DNA of 64,000 nt from Azolla caroliniana. Taxonomy: Eukaryota; Polypodiophyta. Below, one piece after another: positions 10,258 through 21,001 of this stretch; positions within the stretch are counted from its first letter, which is position 1; each line of letters opens with the position of its first letter. The notes under the pieces are model-generated. The model saw only the letters and a list, made by a program, of their open reading frames with translations, had not been told where the DNA came from and searched no databases. The stretch covers positions 17,918,001 through 17,982,000 of the forward strand of contig JBHGNT010000012.1 of NCBI GenBank assembly GCA_043228905.1, written 5' to 3'. The position numbers and the translations under genes are program-made.

Positions 10258-12628
10258 ATTCTACACATACCTACATATTTAACAAAATTGAACCGAATCA
10301 AACCAATCCTTAAACTAGTTAAGGCCTGGCCGTTTTGGGAACTAGTTTGGCCCAAACCTATTAAGATCTAGATAGCTTGAAATCGATGCAATTTTGGGAC
10401 TTTTCACCCAATCAAATCACTTGTGTCAATACATTGGGAGCATCTAGTAATGTAATAGCTTGTGCTTAAGAAGCATGCTCAACAAAAGGCATGTTTGACA
10501 CAAGGAGGTGATCGATTGTAGCTGCTCATATAAAAATTTAAATGACCTAACTAATTTTAGCCCATTTGGCAAGGCTCATACCGAATTGAACTAATCTCAA
10601 ACTCATTAAGGAAGCTCAAGCCTAAACCAAGTGGAGCCAAACCGCCAAACCATTTAAATGAGTTTAACTGCTCGATTTTAGCTTGAGCCGAGTCATTGCC
10701 AAGTCATACCTTGAATTATGTAATGCCATTGTATCTATTTGTCCTAGACCAAAATGTAAGTGGAAAAGATAGGAAAAAAGAGATTCCCTACCTTTTACCT
10801 CGATTTGGTACCGCTCTCGCAACCCGCACCGGAACAGTGCTTTACCCCTAGATGGTCCAGTCAACTACTGCGCCTCAATGCATTTTAGGGAGAACCAACT
10901 AGCCAAAGAAAAAGAGTAGAGCAAATGTGGTGTGACCGAAAGTAAACCACCGTGGTTGGAGAGCTGGAAATCTCCATGCTCTCCGCCCACGAATGACAAA
11001 AGCATCTCTCAATACTGCTAGTTTTTCATCAGAGGCGAGTCTTCCACTTGGCTACTGAGGAAAAAGTAGGGATTGAACGTTTCTTATCGCAACCCTTCTT
11101 CGTAGCAGAAGTACCACCCTTTAATCAAAGCCTTACAACAAACAAAAATAGTGATATCCTATTTTCTATACTAAGAATAACAACACGTCTATATGGCATT
11201 GACAACTAGGTAAGCTTGATAATCACGAGCGTTTTCCACACAAAACATTGATTGGTTGTTCTTAATAAGCAAACTTGTAATTGAATGTTTTTATATCCAA
11301 AAATATATATGCATATGAGTTTTCGCACAATAAGTTGCGAAACTGAGAGGTAATAAATAATATTAACAACAAGATATTACCCAACCACAATGCATTGTGT
11401 CTTAGTCCAAATATTTTATATCCACATTGCCTTCCAATGAGGCAACCTTTCATCTAGGATGCTTTAGTTTGAAATGTCTTAAAATTAGGAGAAAAGAAGC
11501 TACTTGGAACTACCACAATCTACCCTGTCGGCTTTTAGTGTACACCCAAAGGAAAATTTGTTCGTTAGAAGCTATGAATTCAAGAAAAAACAAAAATGCA
11601 TTGCAAAGAAAGAATAGGTTGGTTTCTTTGTTCCTTAGTATCTTAATCTTCCATTGCCCACCATCCTACTTAGATATATAAAATGACGAATTCAATCAAT
11701 CGACCATTTATGGACATCTCGTGCTTGAATATTTAAAGTATATTGTTTGTTTCTAAAGGAATATATTCATGGGTATTTTGGTACAAAGCACATTGTGCTT
11801 TTGTGCATAATAATGTCAACCATTGTGGTCTACATGTGTTCGTAAAACCATTTGAGTTGTTATGTTACAAATTTATACATAATTAAATGATATTTTTCTT
11901 GTCAACCCCCTCCCCATTTCAATTTATTCTACTCAAGGATTTTAAGCTTTAGAATCTCCATTGGTATAACGTGATGTTTGACCACTTATAGGTAGTCGGG
12001 GATGATATTTTACAATTGGAGTATGTGAATCTTACTCCAATAACAATAATTTTACTAAAACACAATTCGAAAACTATTAAAAAATGATCTATTGACCATC
12101 ATTCTTGCTTCAATTACCACCAAATCAAACATGTTTAACCAATAATGAACGTGATGGTGCTCTTGGAAAGACAATCTGATAACAACATGTTGTAGTTAAG
12201 CTCTCATTCAAATTAAAATGGGTGATTCGGGAAAAACTTGGAAATACTACAAAGTAGTTCTTCCTTTATTGCTACGCAGAACAACCCTAAGGTTTTGTCG
12301 ATTGTCAAAGGCTTGCTTCGGTCTTGACTCCTCACTACCAACAACACTTAAGGCAATTACAATTACACTCGCCCCTTTCAAGCAGCAATCGAGACATACG
12401 TTCAAGCTAACGGTTCTCCTTATTTCTAACAGACTTCGCAATCGATGCATATGGTCAAGCGAAGGGTTCTCCTTATTTCGAACAGATTCATTCATCCCGA
12501 ACTATCATTTCATTCTCTGAATGCCTTCGATCAGAATAACGCAGATTAAACTTTTTTTGTTTGTTTTTCTTTCATTCTTCATATTCTCGGTGAGGCCACC
12601 ACACCCGCCTAAGGGTTACAATTTAATT
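10258..12628. other. Gene-free DNA upstream of ADF
   Basis: I see no supportable gene or element. There is a short imperfect duplication near 12410-12490 (ggttctccttatttc occurs twice about 52 bp apart). The last few hundred bases are probably the ADF promoter region. Confidence 0.5.
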
Positions 12629-12649
12629 CTTGGGCGAGTCAAGCCCAAG
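12629..12649 (+). promoter_or_regulatory. Inverted TGGGC (site II-like) pair upstream of ADF
   Basis: A perfect 7-bp inverted repeat, CTTGGGC and GCCCAAG, is separated by 7 bases and lies about 230 bp before the ADF start codon. TGGGCC/T elements are recognised by TCP factors in promoters of growth-related plant genes. The placement fits a promoter element; binding is inferred only. Confidence 0.35.
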
Positions 12650-12719
12650 ATGTATCTTAGGGGTATTCTGGGAAATAAAGGAAAGATATTCAATAAAGGA
12701 AGATAGAGGGGTATTTCCG

Positions 12720-12873
12720 TAATTACAGAAAACCACTTACACACAGAAGAAAACTCTGTAAGTCGAGTCTTCAGAAGATCCGCCCATCGCCATCGCCATC
12801 GCCAATCAGAGATCCTCATCTCATCACACCATTTCCCCTTCCTCTGTCTTTTTCAGCACCACAAATTTTCTCC
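12720..12873 (+). other. ADF 5' leader (approximate)
   Basis: The region before the ATG is CT- and CATCGC-repeat-rich (gccatcgccatcgcc near 12784-12803) and ends ttttctccATG. The transcription start is not visible, so the left border is a guess. Confidence 0.4.
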
Positions 12874-15358
12874 ATGGTTTCTCTCTCTCTCTCTCTCTCT
12901 CTCAGATTTCTTTCCCCGTCTGATGTTTTCTTCGCTTTATTTTATGAATCTCTTGTTTTCTTTCTTTTCATGCTCTCTAATCCGTCAATCTCTTCCGCAT
13001 GAGAGACGAATGAGACCTTTACCGATTGGATCCTGTCATCCATCCTTTCTAACGCACATTCTGATTATATCGAGCCAATATTGGGCTATGATTTCTAGAC
13101 TTTTTAGCTCGCTAGCCTTGCAAAATCTATCCCAATTTATGCAATTTGGATGGCTCACTTCAGTTTTTCTCTACCTTCAATCCTGCCTACATCTTGGCAT
13201 TTTAATTATTTGTTTCTTCTGCAAAATCTAGGCAATTTAGTTAGCGTTTCGTGCAAAACCTGGTCAACAATTGATCTGGCAACATCCATCCATTGTATTG
13301 TCTCAGATGTTCCTACTTCTTGCTACCCCAATAGGTTTTTCTTCTATCTATGGATCCGATTAATTCCAAATACTGTCCAAACATTCGTTTCTGTAAAATA
13401 GGAAATCGAGTGTATTGCTGTAATGTTTCTAGATCAATATTATTGCTGAGACGCTAGGCATTTTGGGTAGATAATCTTGCAGAATTAAGCCAAGTTTAGG
13501 CATTCTCATTGGTTGATCATGTCAACAAATATATGCAATATAATATTGCCTTTCTGTGAAGTTGTTTCTGTTCTTCTTGTGTCTGTGGATCTGATTACTT
13601 CCATCAGTAGTAGCAAAAGAAGATGCCATCAATCGCCAAAATTCCATTTGATTTCTTGGTATTTTCTGAATCGAAATTTTCTATAAAGAGAGAAGAATCC
13701 AACAGAAATCGTGGAACTTTTGCCCGATTTTGTAATGAAATCCGAATATGAACACTATTTAGCCTACTTCATGTAACAAAATCGTGGAACTTTTGCCCGA
13801 TTTTTGTAGAGTTAAAATTCCTGGAACATTGGTTTCTGCTTTCTGATGATTGTTTTGTTATGTAAAAATCTTTCTGACATTTAAAGCTTTTGGTTCTTAA
13901 GGTCCATTGCCATGCAAAATGTGAATCAAAATGATATGTGGCCTTTTTTTTTTTTAATTATATGAAATTATATTGACAGGCCAATGCAGCCTCTGGCGTG
14001 GCTGTAGACGATGACTGCAAGATCAAGTTTCTCGACCTAAAGAGCAAGAGATGTTATCGCTACATTATCTACAAGATCGATCCCAAGGCTCAAAAGGTTG
14101 TGATCGAGAAGTTGGGAGGTCCTGCAGAAACTTATGATGCTTTCACGGGGTCTTTGCCGGAGAATGATTGCCGATATGCCATCTATGACTATGAATTTGT
14201 CACTTCAGACAATTGCCAAAAGAGCAAGATCTTCTTTTTCGCCTGGTGCATTCAAAAACCTTCCCATCTCTTGTTAAATGCAAGTCTTCTAAAAAATTCG
14301 ATAATATGTGGTTTTACTTGTAAATTTCGATCGAGAGAGTATGGCGTTTAAATTACAAAAGTTGAGCTGTATGGGTCCATTTTGCATGTAAAAATCATTC
14401 AAGGATACACCATCACATGATTGAGATTGATGTTGGCTGAAGGAAGTGCGGAATTTGAACCATTCCATGAATAAGTTTTACATTATGCGTAATCCGAGTG
14501 GCCCACATTTATTGAGTACAAACAGGTTTCTTGTATGTTGTAATTGAATGTCTCTGCAAACCCAAGTCAATATCTAGTACACCTTCATTGTCTAGTAGTA
14601 AATCAGCCCCATATATGTCAGCCAGACTTCATGTCTTATCATATGAAACTGATTTAGATGTGGTCCATTGTTTTGATTAAAGACTTCACCTCCTTCCTAA
14701 ACCTGTCATTCACCTGAAATAGACTTTGGCATTGGGGGATGGAATGCCCATGCTATCTATCCTTTGGAAACCATATGGGAATTTTAATGCGACTGTTGTA
14801 GCTTGATCCAAAGGCAGCATTTCTGTACTTACATCGGAATTCAAATATTTCTCGCAGCAAATGACTACTCCACAAACCTTCAAACTTCAACTCTTTTTTC
14901 TTTTTGATTGGGTGATAAATGAATGGAGACATGATCCATTCCAGATGTGTCTCAAAAACTTTCTAATATATCTGTCCTGTTTAGAATATGCAGCATATGT
15001 AATCCATATATATTGGTTGCTCTGCTTCTTGTTTATAATACTCCCTTATGTGAACTTATGATCATTGTCCTTAAACTCAACTCTCTCTCTCTCTCTCCCA
15101 CACTTCTATTGGGAAGAATCTCATCGATCCAAATGAATTGATCTTTTTTTGTCTCATGGTTTATATGGGTTCTTTCTAGCAGCAGCTTATTTTCCCTATA
15201 TTTTCCACAGGTCTCCTGATGTCGCACCTGTGAGGGCTAAGATGTTGTATGCAAGCTCCAAGGATCGCTTCAAGCGCGAACTCGATGTCACATATGAAAT
15301 TCAAGCGACCGATCCCACCGAAATTGAAATAAAAAACATCCAAGATCGGGCTCGTTGA
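12874..15358 (+). CDS. ADF: Actin-depolymerizing factor (ADF/cofilin), three coding exons
   Basis: Coding exons are 12874-12876 (the ATG alone), 13980-14245 and 15211-15358, giving 138 residues, normal for plant ADF. Introns are 12877-13979 and 14246-15210, both GT-AG; a Trp codon is split at the second junction. The protein starts [15 protein letters not shown] with the usual short N-terminus before the cofilin fold. It has [12 protein letters not shown] and [11 protein letters not shown] in the core, and the long actin-binding helix [14 protein letters not shown] near residues 92-105. It ends [21 protein letters not shown] binds G- and F-actin in the cytoplasm, severs filaments and speeds turnover. 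An ATG-only first exon followed by a pyrimidine-rich intron start is known for plant ADF genes. The sequence looks closest to the common non-bundling subclass, which is a judgement from memory. Confidence 0.95.
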
Positions 15359-15387
15359 CTCCTCATGAAATTGTCCAACATAACGGC

Positions 15388-15580
15388 ATTATCTGATCAA
15401 CGTATTTATGTATAATTGTTTGATGGCAAACAACTTTTTCATGTTCTCTATTGTTCTACTTAAATGCTTGTCTGGGGTTACAATTATCTGATGTATTTAT
15501 GTAGAATTGTTTGATGACATACAACTTTATTATGTTCCAGATTGTTCTACTTAAATGCTTGTCTGGGGTTACAATTGTGG
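15388..15580 (+). repeat. Tandem duplication, about 95 bp, in ADF 3' region
   Basis: Two adjacent copies begin near 15395 and 15490. They share gtatttatgta(t/g)aattgtttgatg, acaacttt and the 3' part ttctacttaaatgcttgtct. It follows the ADF stop and would lie in the 3' UTR or just beyond. Confidence 0.8.
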
Positions 15581-15734
15581 TCATCAGGTTTTTTGGTTTT
15601 TGTTTGGGATCTGTGTTTTATATGTAACTTCTTCTAGAGCATGTCTTGATGTAGGGTCAAAGGCTTTGCATGTCTTGATGTAATTGAGCATTCTTTAAGA
15701 CCGAACAAGGTAGACCAATGTGAGAGGTTTTGGC

Positions 15735-15930
15735 ACAAATGTTCTATTCTATTAGAACTTTGATCTAAGTGTAGGAGAAATGATTGTTAAAAGCATTCAA
15801 ATGTTCAATGGGAGCAATATCACACTAAGGAAATGGTTCTATTAGAACTTTCATCTTAGTGCAAGACAAATGACTATTAAAGCATTGAAATGATCAATGG
15901 GAGCAATATCAAACTAAGGAAATGGTTTGA
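15735..15930 (+). repeat. Second tandem duplication downstream of ADF, about 90 bp
   Basis: Two diverged copies begin ctattagaacttt (about 15745 and 15837) and end caatgggagcaatatcaMActaaggaaatgg, with M a base that differs. It is separate in sequence from the duplication at 15388. Confidence 0.75.
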
Positions 15931-15935
15931 AAAAG

Positions 15936-17060
15936 GATGTCTCATTTAGAGAACCTCGGTTAAGGTGAAAGTTTGATGTGTAACAAGGTCATTTAGTTTT
16001 CATTGGAAATGTTGAATCGGGTAGTCTTTTGGTCATCTAGCATCAATATGATAGAAACGAGCTTTTGAAGTTCATTTAGCATTCACAAATATGCTAGAAC
16101 AAAGCTACGATAAGTCAATGCCTATCCTTTGATAGTTGTGCTTAAACCAAAGTCCTTCGGGACTAACCTCCTTGCAATAAATTATAACGAAATACGTTGT
16201 TATGCGCATGCGTTGCAATATCGCAAGATTCCAAAAGAAGGATGTGAACGAGACCAAAACAAAGGAAGATGGATTTCGTGGTGTTGTCGATGAAGGTTTA
16301 GATTTGAACAAGTATTTGGCTTGTGTCATGGTTCTCATGATCTCTTATTTTTAGTACGTGTGAATACACTTGCATATGTGCATTCTATGTATTTGACACG
16401 ATGGGTTGTATGTGTGCATCTCTATGTGTAATGTGAGTATTTGTAAATTGTAATATATTGAAGTTCTTACAAGCATGTGTGTAAATTGCACATACACTAG
16501 TGTATGATTTGATGAATATATGAATGAGTATGTGGTTGTGTGTGTGTGAATGTGTGTGTTGTATTTGTGTGTATGTGTATCATTTGGTGTGAATGTGTAT
16601 GTACATCTGTTCTTGTATACCTTTATAAGTATTTATGTGTATGTGTGTGTAAGTATTTACATGTATGTAAAAAGACAACGTTAAACTTTAGAACTTTTGG
16701 TGGATAAGTGCAGTTGAAATATGTAAAAAATAAAATTGTTTGGCTAAAGGGAGGGGAATGTTGGTATGAGTAGGGTCTTTATGGATAGATAGGAACTAGT
16801 GTGAAACCTAAGCTTGGGCTCTAACCTAGGTTCAATTAGCAACGTGCAAGACTTGGTGTCAAGATTGAACACACATATGCCTAGCACCAATTGTTGTTGA
16901 TGTTGTCTTGGTGGGCAACATGCCCATATCCTACTCCTTCATGGCTTCTCCCTTTACTTCTTCAACCAGACTACCTAACTACCTAACATGCCCATATCCT
17001 TTACTTCATGGCTTCTCCCTTTACTTAACTACCTAGACTACTAGGAGGTTAAGTCTCATA
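15936..17060. other. Gene-free DNA with GT-rich low-complexity tract
   Basis: There is no supportable gene. A GT-rich, TGTG-repeat stretch occupies about 16530-16660. Short duplications of catgcccatatcc occur near 16919 and 16987. Confidence 0.5.
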
Positions 17061-17198
17061 GTTAGTGTCAAACGCTTGTGTGAGCATTGAAGTACCCCAT
17101 ACTTCTGTCAGTCCGTATGGACTTGTACAAAAGTGTTCACTGAACACATACGTTGTACAGAGTTTCAGAGTTAATTTTTCGAATAGAGTTTATGTTTT

Positions 17199-17262
<64 letters not shown>

Positions 17263-17349
17263 CCGCGTACTGCGTATATTCAAGCTCTCCATTAAACCTG
17301 CGTTTTTGTGTTTCGGTTTTCTATTGCTCCTGCACACTATTCTTTTTCA
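17061..17349 (+). repeat. 5' LTR of copia remnant, 5' truncated
   Basis: It matches the 3' two-thirds of the 414-bp LTR at 33590-34003: gagcattgaagta, cttgtacaaaagtgttcactgaac, and tctcccgcgtactgcgtat. A long CT run (about 17201-17254) lies where the younger LTR has a shorter one. The first part of the LTR is not recognisable before about 17061. Confidence 0.7.
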
Positions 17350-17361
17350 TGGTATTAGAGC
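17350..17361 (+). other. Copia primer-binding site
   Basis: tggtattagagc is one base off the initiator Met tRNA PBS TGGTATCAGAGC found at 34004, directly after the LTR end. Confidence 0.8.
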
Positions 17362-17431
17362 GCGAGGGTTGAGAACCTCTGCAACCGACATCAACATCTG
17401 AAGACAAACCCTAAGAACAGAAAGAGAAGTA

Positions 17432-18530
17432 ATGGATAGAGGAATGGCTAGCTCGCTCCCAACGGAGAAGCTCGACAGAAACAACTATGCATCTTGGTCC
17501 TACAAGATGCACCAATACCTGCTCGGGCACGGTTACTAGAGTTATGTCAACGGAGCAAATGACACAACACCCAAATTGACACACAAAGATTTCCCGGTGT
17601 GGGAACAGTCGGCGAGCAGAGTATTGTACTACTTCACGTCTTGTGTGGGCGAACAACTCCTAAGCTACATTCGGGATGCAAAAACGCCAAAAGATTCTTA
17701 GGGAAATCTGAAGAAGATTTTCGCCACAAGCACTACAACCAAGAAGCTTCAACTCCGACAGGAGCTGAGCAACCTACGACAACGCGACTTGTCGGTGGCA
17801 GACTACACCTCAAAAATCAAAGACATCTACGACTCTTTGGCCTCCATCGATGTGAATATCGAAGAAGCCGATATGGTGCAAATCTGTCTCGGAGGTTTGG
17901 CGTCAAAGTTCGGAGCGTTCCGAACTGCTGTGTGTACAAGGGAGAATACGCCGTCATTTTTCAACTTATAGTTGATGCTCCTTGTAGAGGAGAACCACGC
18001 CGATGCGTCAACAAGTACACCCACCGACAACCGGATGTTGTACACGGAGGTAGTTCGGCCCCGTGGGCTTGGTGGATGAGGCGGGTCGGCTCGCAATGGT
18101 AGCGTCCGGCAAGAGCAGGACCGAAGGCACAGAGAACGTGCCAACACTAGTTCCGGACCCTCCACAAGCAGGGGGAGTCAAGGCGGCGCCGGAGGCTGGC
18201 AAGCAAAGGCCGACACAGAATGTTGGTACTGTGGTAAAAAGGGCCATAGAGAAAGCGAGTGCTAGAAGAAGCGTCCTGATTCGGACAGATCCGGATTCGG
18301 TAAGGCCGGCAGAGAGAACCGGCAATACTCGCACTACGCAGAAGGATCGGGAGGATCCAAAACCGGAAAAGCCGGTAAAGAGCCAGCCTTGGTGGTGAAA
18401 CACAAGGCTAACTCGATGAAGAAGACCACTTCCAAATCGGAGGAAGTGTGGTATGTTGATTCCAGTGTGTCGAATCACATGACGAGCCACAAAGAGTGGT
18501 TCTCCTTCTTGAAGAAACCGAAACAACCGG
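17432..18530 (+). pseudogene. Ty1/copia gag and start of protease, broken by gypsy insertion
   Basis: From the ATG at 17432 (MDRGMASSLPTEKLDRNNYA) it follows the copia copy at 34076 almost residue for residue through gag, including SNLRQRDLSVADYT and the knuckle CWYCGKKGHRESEC. The frame is broken by several stops: a TAG where W is expected near 17538, one near 17698, one near 17969, and one after the knuckle. The protease active site reads VDSSVSNHM rather than DSGAS. The match ends at 18530, within the equivalent of EWFSYLEKP, where the gypsy LTR starts. No downstream half of this copia is found in the window. Confidence 0.85.
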
Positions 18531-18941
18531 TGTCGTAGTGTAATTCCTCCGGATGGGACAAGGAGGACTCGGTAAGGAGACCCGGGAAGAACTGGATCAA
18601 GCAGAACCAGCAAGAACCGGATAAAGAAGGCCGGTGAGACTCTCTCACCGGATGAAGAGACAAATTTATAAATAGGAAAAAAAAGATTGTTACATGCATA
18701 GGGCATGATTGATCAATCTAATATATTTGTGGGATTCACGAGTTTATCATCAAAATTCTCTTTCTTACAATCCAAATATTGATTAAATACACTAAAAACG
18801 TGGGATTCACAAGTTTTATTTCTTACTTCTCTTTCTACTTATTCATAACTAGCCTTATATTGTATTCTTCTTTCTCCTAGTCCAAAACCTCAGTGGTTCC
18901 CACCCGACTCACGCAACGATCCAGAGCCGAAAGGCACGACA
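18531..18941 (+). repeat. 5' LTR of gypsy element
   Basis: It begins TGTCGTAGTGTAATTC and ends GGCACGACA. A TATA-like box (aatttataaatagg) lies near 18662-18675, and the last part (agtccaaaacctcagtggttcc) resembles the LTR ends at 37385-37405. The 3' LTR is absent. Confidence 0.65.
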
Positions 18942-18945
18942 AAAG

Positions 18946-18962
18946 TGGTGAACCCGACGTGA
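18946..18962 (+). other. Primer-binding site, tggtgaacccgacgtga type
   Basis: It lies four bases after the LTR end and is identical over 17 bases to the tract at 37445-37461 in the gag-only element. The tRNA was not identified. Confidence 0.75.
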
Positions 18963-19006
18963 AACCGGGTGGCAAGGAGGTGGAAAATCAATTGGGGGCT
19001 AACAAC

Positions 19007-20107
19007 ATGATGGCGATGTTTGAGCGGATGCTACAAGAACAACGCGCGATGTCGGAGATTGCGGCCGCAGTAGAGCGGCTCGTGCAACGGAACGGGCAAT
19101 TCAACGGGAAAGACGTGTCGCGATATTTGCGAGATTACAAGGCGGAAATGCTACGGTGCGGGATTTCAGAAGGACTGCAAGTGACATCCTTCAACTGGGT
19201 GGTGACCGACGGGCTTCAAGGGAGTATCCACGGGATACGGCAGCAAAATCTGACGTGGGAGGCATTTGAAGAGGCGTTAAAGACCATGTTCACCATCGAG
19301 GACTCCTCCAAGGCAACGAGGAGGGGAATCGAAGATTGGGTGGAAACACCAGATAAGGGGATGAAGGTCCTCGATGTGTTTTCATCATTCGAAATTTGGT
19401 TCGGGAGGTTGTCTGCGAGAGATCAAGCTATCCTCACACAAGACAAAGTGATCATGTTCCTACGAGCCGTGGACATCCGGGACCGAAAAGATCTTGGAGT
19501 GCTTTTGGAGGACACGACCACTAAGAGTGGCCTCACCGAAACATGGGAAAGCGTGTGGGATATCGTCGCACGATACATGAAGAGGGGGCAATGGCTTGGT
19601 AGCGAAGAAAAGAGGGTTTCAGAACCGATTCCGAAACCGAGATCCGGATTGGAAGACCATCGACCGAGGGCTCGGGAGACTACGACCGAGAAGGGAATCG
19701 ATGCAACCACGGTGGAGCAGTTGCTGAAAGAAATGGAGAATCTGAAAATCACGATGGTAAAGAAGTCGGATGACCGTCCCACAAGCTCCAAGTATATGGA
19801 CCGTCGGTGCATATGGTGTGATAGCACCGAACATGATCGGAGGGATTGCGACAAGCACAAGGAGGCGTTACGACGGGTTCTTATCTACTACGACGGAAAT
19901 CGGATCCATTCGATGGACTCTCGGAATCCACTCCGACCGAACTTCTGGAAAGGCGGCATGAAGAAGGTCCTTGAGGAGGAAATAGTGGCGAAAAGCAATT
20001 ATGCGACAACTAAGGAAATACGTGTCGGGGAGTCATTAGGAGCAAAGGCATCTTTTTGGCCGGAAGTGCTAGGAAACCCTGAGAAAACCGATTCCAATGA
20101 TATTTGA
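19007..20107 (+). CDS. Ty3/gypsy gag with CCHC knuckle
   Basis: The open frame extends back into the LTR. I choose the first Met after the PBS, at 19007 (MMAMFERMLQEQ), giving about 366 residues. A retrotransposon gag domain occupies about residues 15-195 (NGQFNGKDVSRYLRDYKAEM, ... TWEAFEEALKTMF). A charged linker follows, then the zinc knuckle CIWCDSTEHDRRDC (CX2CX4HX4C) near residue 265. The C-terminus has RNPLRPNFWKGGMKKVLEEE. It would form the particle that packages element RNA. It is the clearest relative in the window of the gag-like head of the 37483 ORF. This gag is uninterrupted although pol is broken. Confidence 0.85.
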   Translation: MMAMFERMLQEQRAMSEIAAAVERLVQRNGQFNGKDVSRYLRDYKAEMLRCGISEGLQVTSFNWVVTDGLQGSIHGIRQQNLTWEAFEEALKTMFTIEDSSKATRRGIEDWVETPDKGMKVLDVFSSFEIWFGRLSARDQAILTQDKVIMFLRAVDIRDRKDLGVLLEDTTTKSGLTETWESVWDIVARYMKRGQWLGSEEKRVSEPIPKPRSGLEDHRPRARETTTEKGIDATTVEQLLKEMENLKITMVKKSDDRPTSSKYMDRRCIWCDSTEHDRRDCDKHKEALRRVLIYYDGNRIHSMDSRNPLRPNFWKGGMKKVLEEEIVAKSNYATTKEIRVGESLGAKASFWPEVLGNPEKTDSNDI

Positions 20108-20545
20108 AGCACCGCGAAAGGCATCCGAGAAGCTATGGGATGGGAGTGTCCCATTGATAAGAATAGTGTACACACCACCCTATGCCAATTGCATGAAGTG
20201 TATGTAGACGAGAAACGACGACGCACGGATGATGCAGTCAAACCATCAAAGACACCGGAAAGCTGGAACTCCAGAGGGAAGGGAAAAGAAAAGACGATTC
20301 CGGCATTCCCACACAGGAAGAAAACTTTCAGAGCAAAACAAGTACGAATTGGTCCGGATGGGGCATCTACGTAAACGGCTGTAACCGGAGGAAAGAAGAA
20401 AGAATACCGAAAAGTAGAGGATAAGTTACGGTCGGCATCAATAATAAAAGAAGATGAAGAAATCGTGGGGGTAATCGAAGAAGTGTTCTCTGGGAGCACG
20501 TTACAATGGCTTGAAGAGCTTGTGGAGGATAAAAGCCAAGGAGAC
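20108..20545 (+). pseudogene. Decayed gypsy gag-pol junction
   Basis: This stretch continues the gypsy element between gag and RT. A partial frame (20135-20374) reads lysine/arginine-rich protein with no recognisable protease active site. It ends at GAGAC (20541-20545), the target of the chromodomain element. Confidence 0.55.
20541..20545 (+). repeat. Target-site duplication GAGAC, left
   Basis: It is identical to 26173-26177. The pair flanks the full chromodomain element including its inverted arm. Confidence 0.85.
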
Positions 20546-20665
20546 TGTCATGAACAATACTGAGATAGAGAAGGAATTAGTACTAAACGAAGGATTAGTA
20601 CTATGAGAGGTGTGGAACTTCTTCGAGAGAAGGAAGAAGTGAGCGAGATAGAGAGAAAGAGAGAG

Positions 20666-20706
<41 letters not shown>

Positions 20707-20768
20707 TGATAAGAAAGATATGTATTATATGAAGAGAATATACAATGGTGGCTAAAAGGCTTAAGACT
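20545..20768 (-). repeat. Inverted arm, left (copy of leader plus gag codons 1-8)
   Basis: It is the reverse complement of 25721-25942 with a few substitutions. It contains the GA run (20669-20702) and, on the plus strand, ATGGTGGCTAAAAGGCTTAA at 20745, which repeats the gag start (MVAKRLKT) found at 25744 on the minus strand. Confidence 0.9.
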
Positions 20769-20771
20769 GGT

Positions 20772-20792
20772 GTTGAACCAATTTGGTTCAAC
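20772..20792. other. Perfect palindrome at LTR/arm junction
   Basis: GTTGAACCAA and TTGGTTCAAC are separated by one T. The equivalent spot in the right LTR (25943-25963) has two mismatches. A hairpin here could have promoted the template switch that made the inverted arm (inference). Confidence 0.8.
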
Positions 20793-21001
20793 ATAATGCC
20801 TAGTGCCCTCTTTTATAGTGTTTTCAGGAGTAATCCTGAAGCTTCTAGAATGTTCCAGAGAAATCTGGAATATACACTAATTTCCTATAATAAAATGTAA
20901 ATGAAAATAATATCCTACGTGTTACAATAGATGATCTAATGGTCAAGAGCTCGACTCATATAACCTAAGGTCATGGGTTCGAGTCTCGCCATATCATGAC
21001 A
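20776..21001 (-). repeat. 3' LTR of chromodomain element
   Basis: 226 bp, in direct orientation with 25947-26172. It starts (minus strand) TGTCATGATATGGCGAGAC. It includes a tRNA-like box-B sequence. Confidence 0.8.
20930..20992 (+). repeat. tRNA-like (SINE-like) segment inside LTR
   Basis: On the plus strand, aatggtcaagagctcgact resembles a box A region, and ggttcgagtct at 20976-20986 is one mismatch from box B (GGTTCGANTCC). The same piece is in the other LTR at 26095-26160. It is antisense to the element. Confidence 0.45.

Noticed and set aside
12218-12520. 100-codon ORF upstream of ADF
   Set aside because: No conserved domain, start context or neighbouring exon; both strands are open by chance over similar lengths.
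20936-20992. True tRNA gene in the LTR
   Set aside because: Box motifs are imperfect, and no cloverleaf with paired acceptor stem could be drawn by eye.
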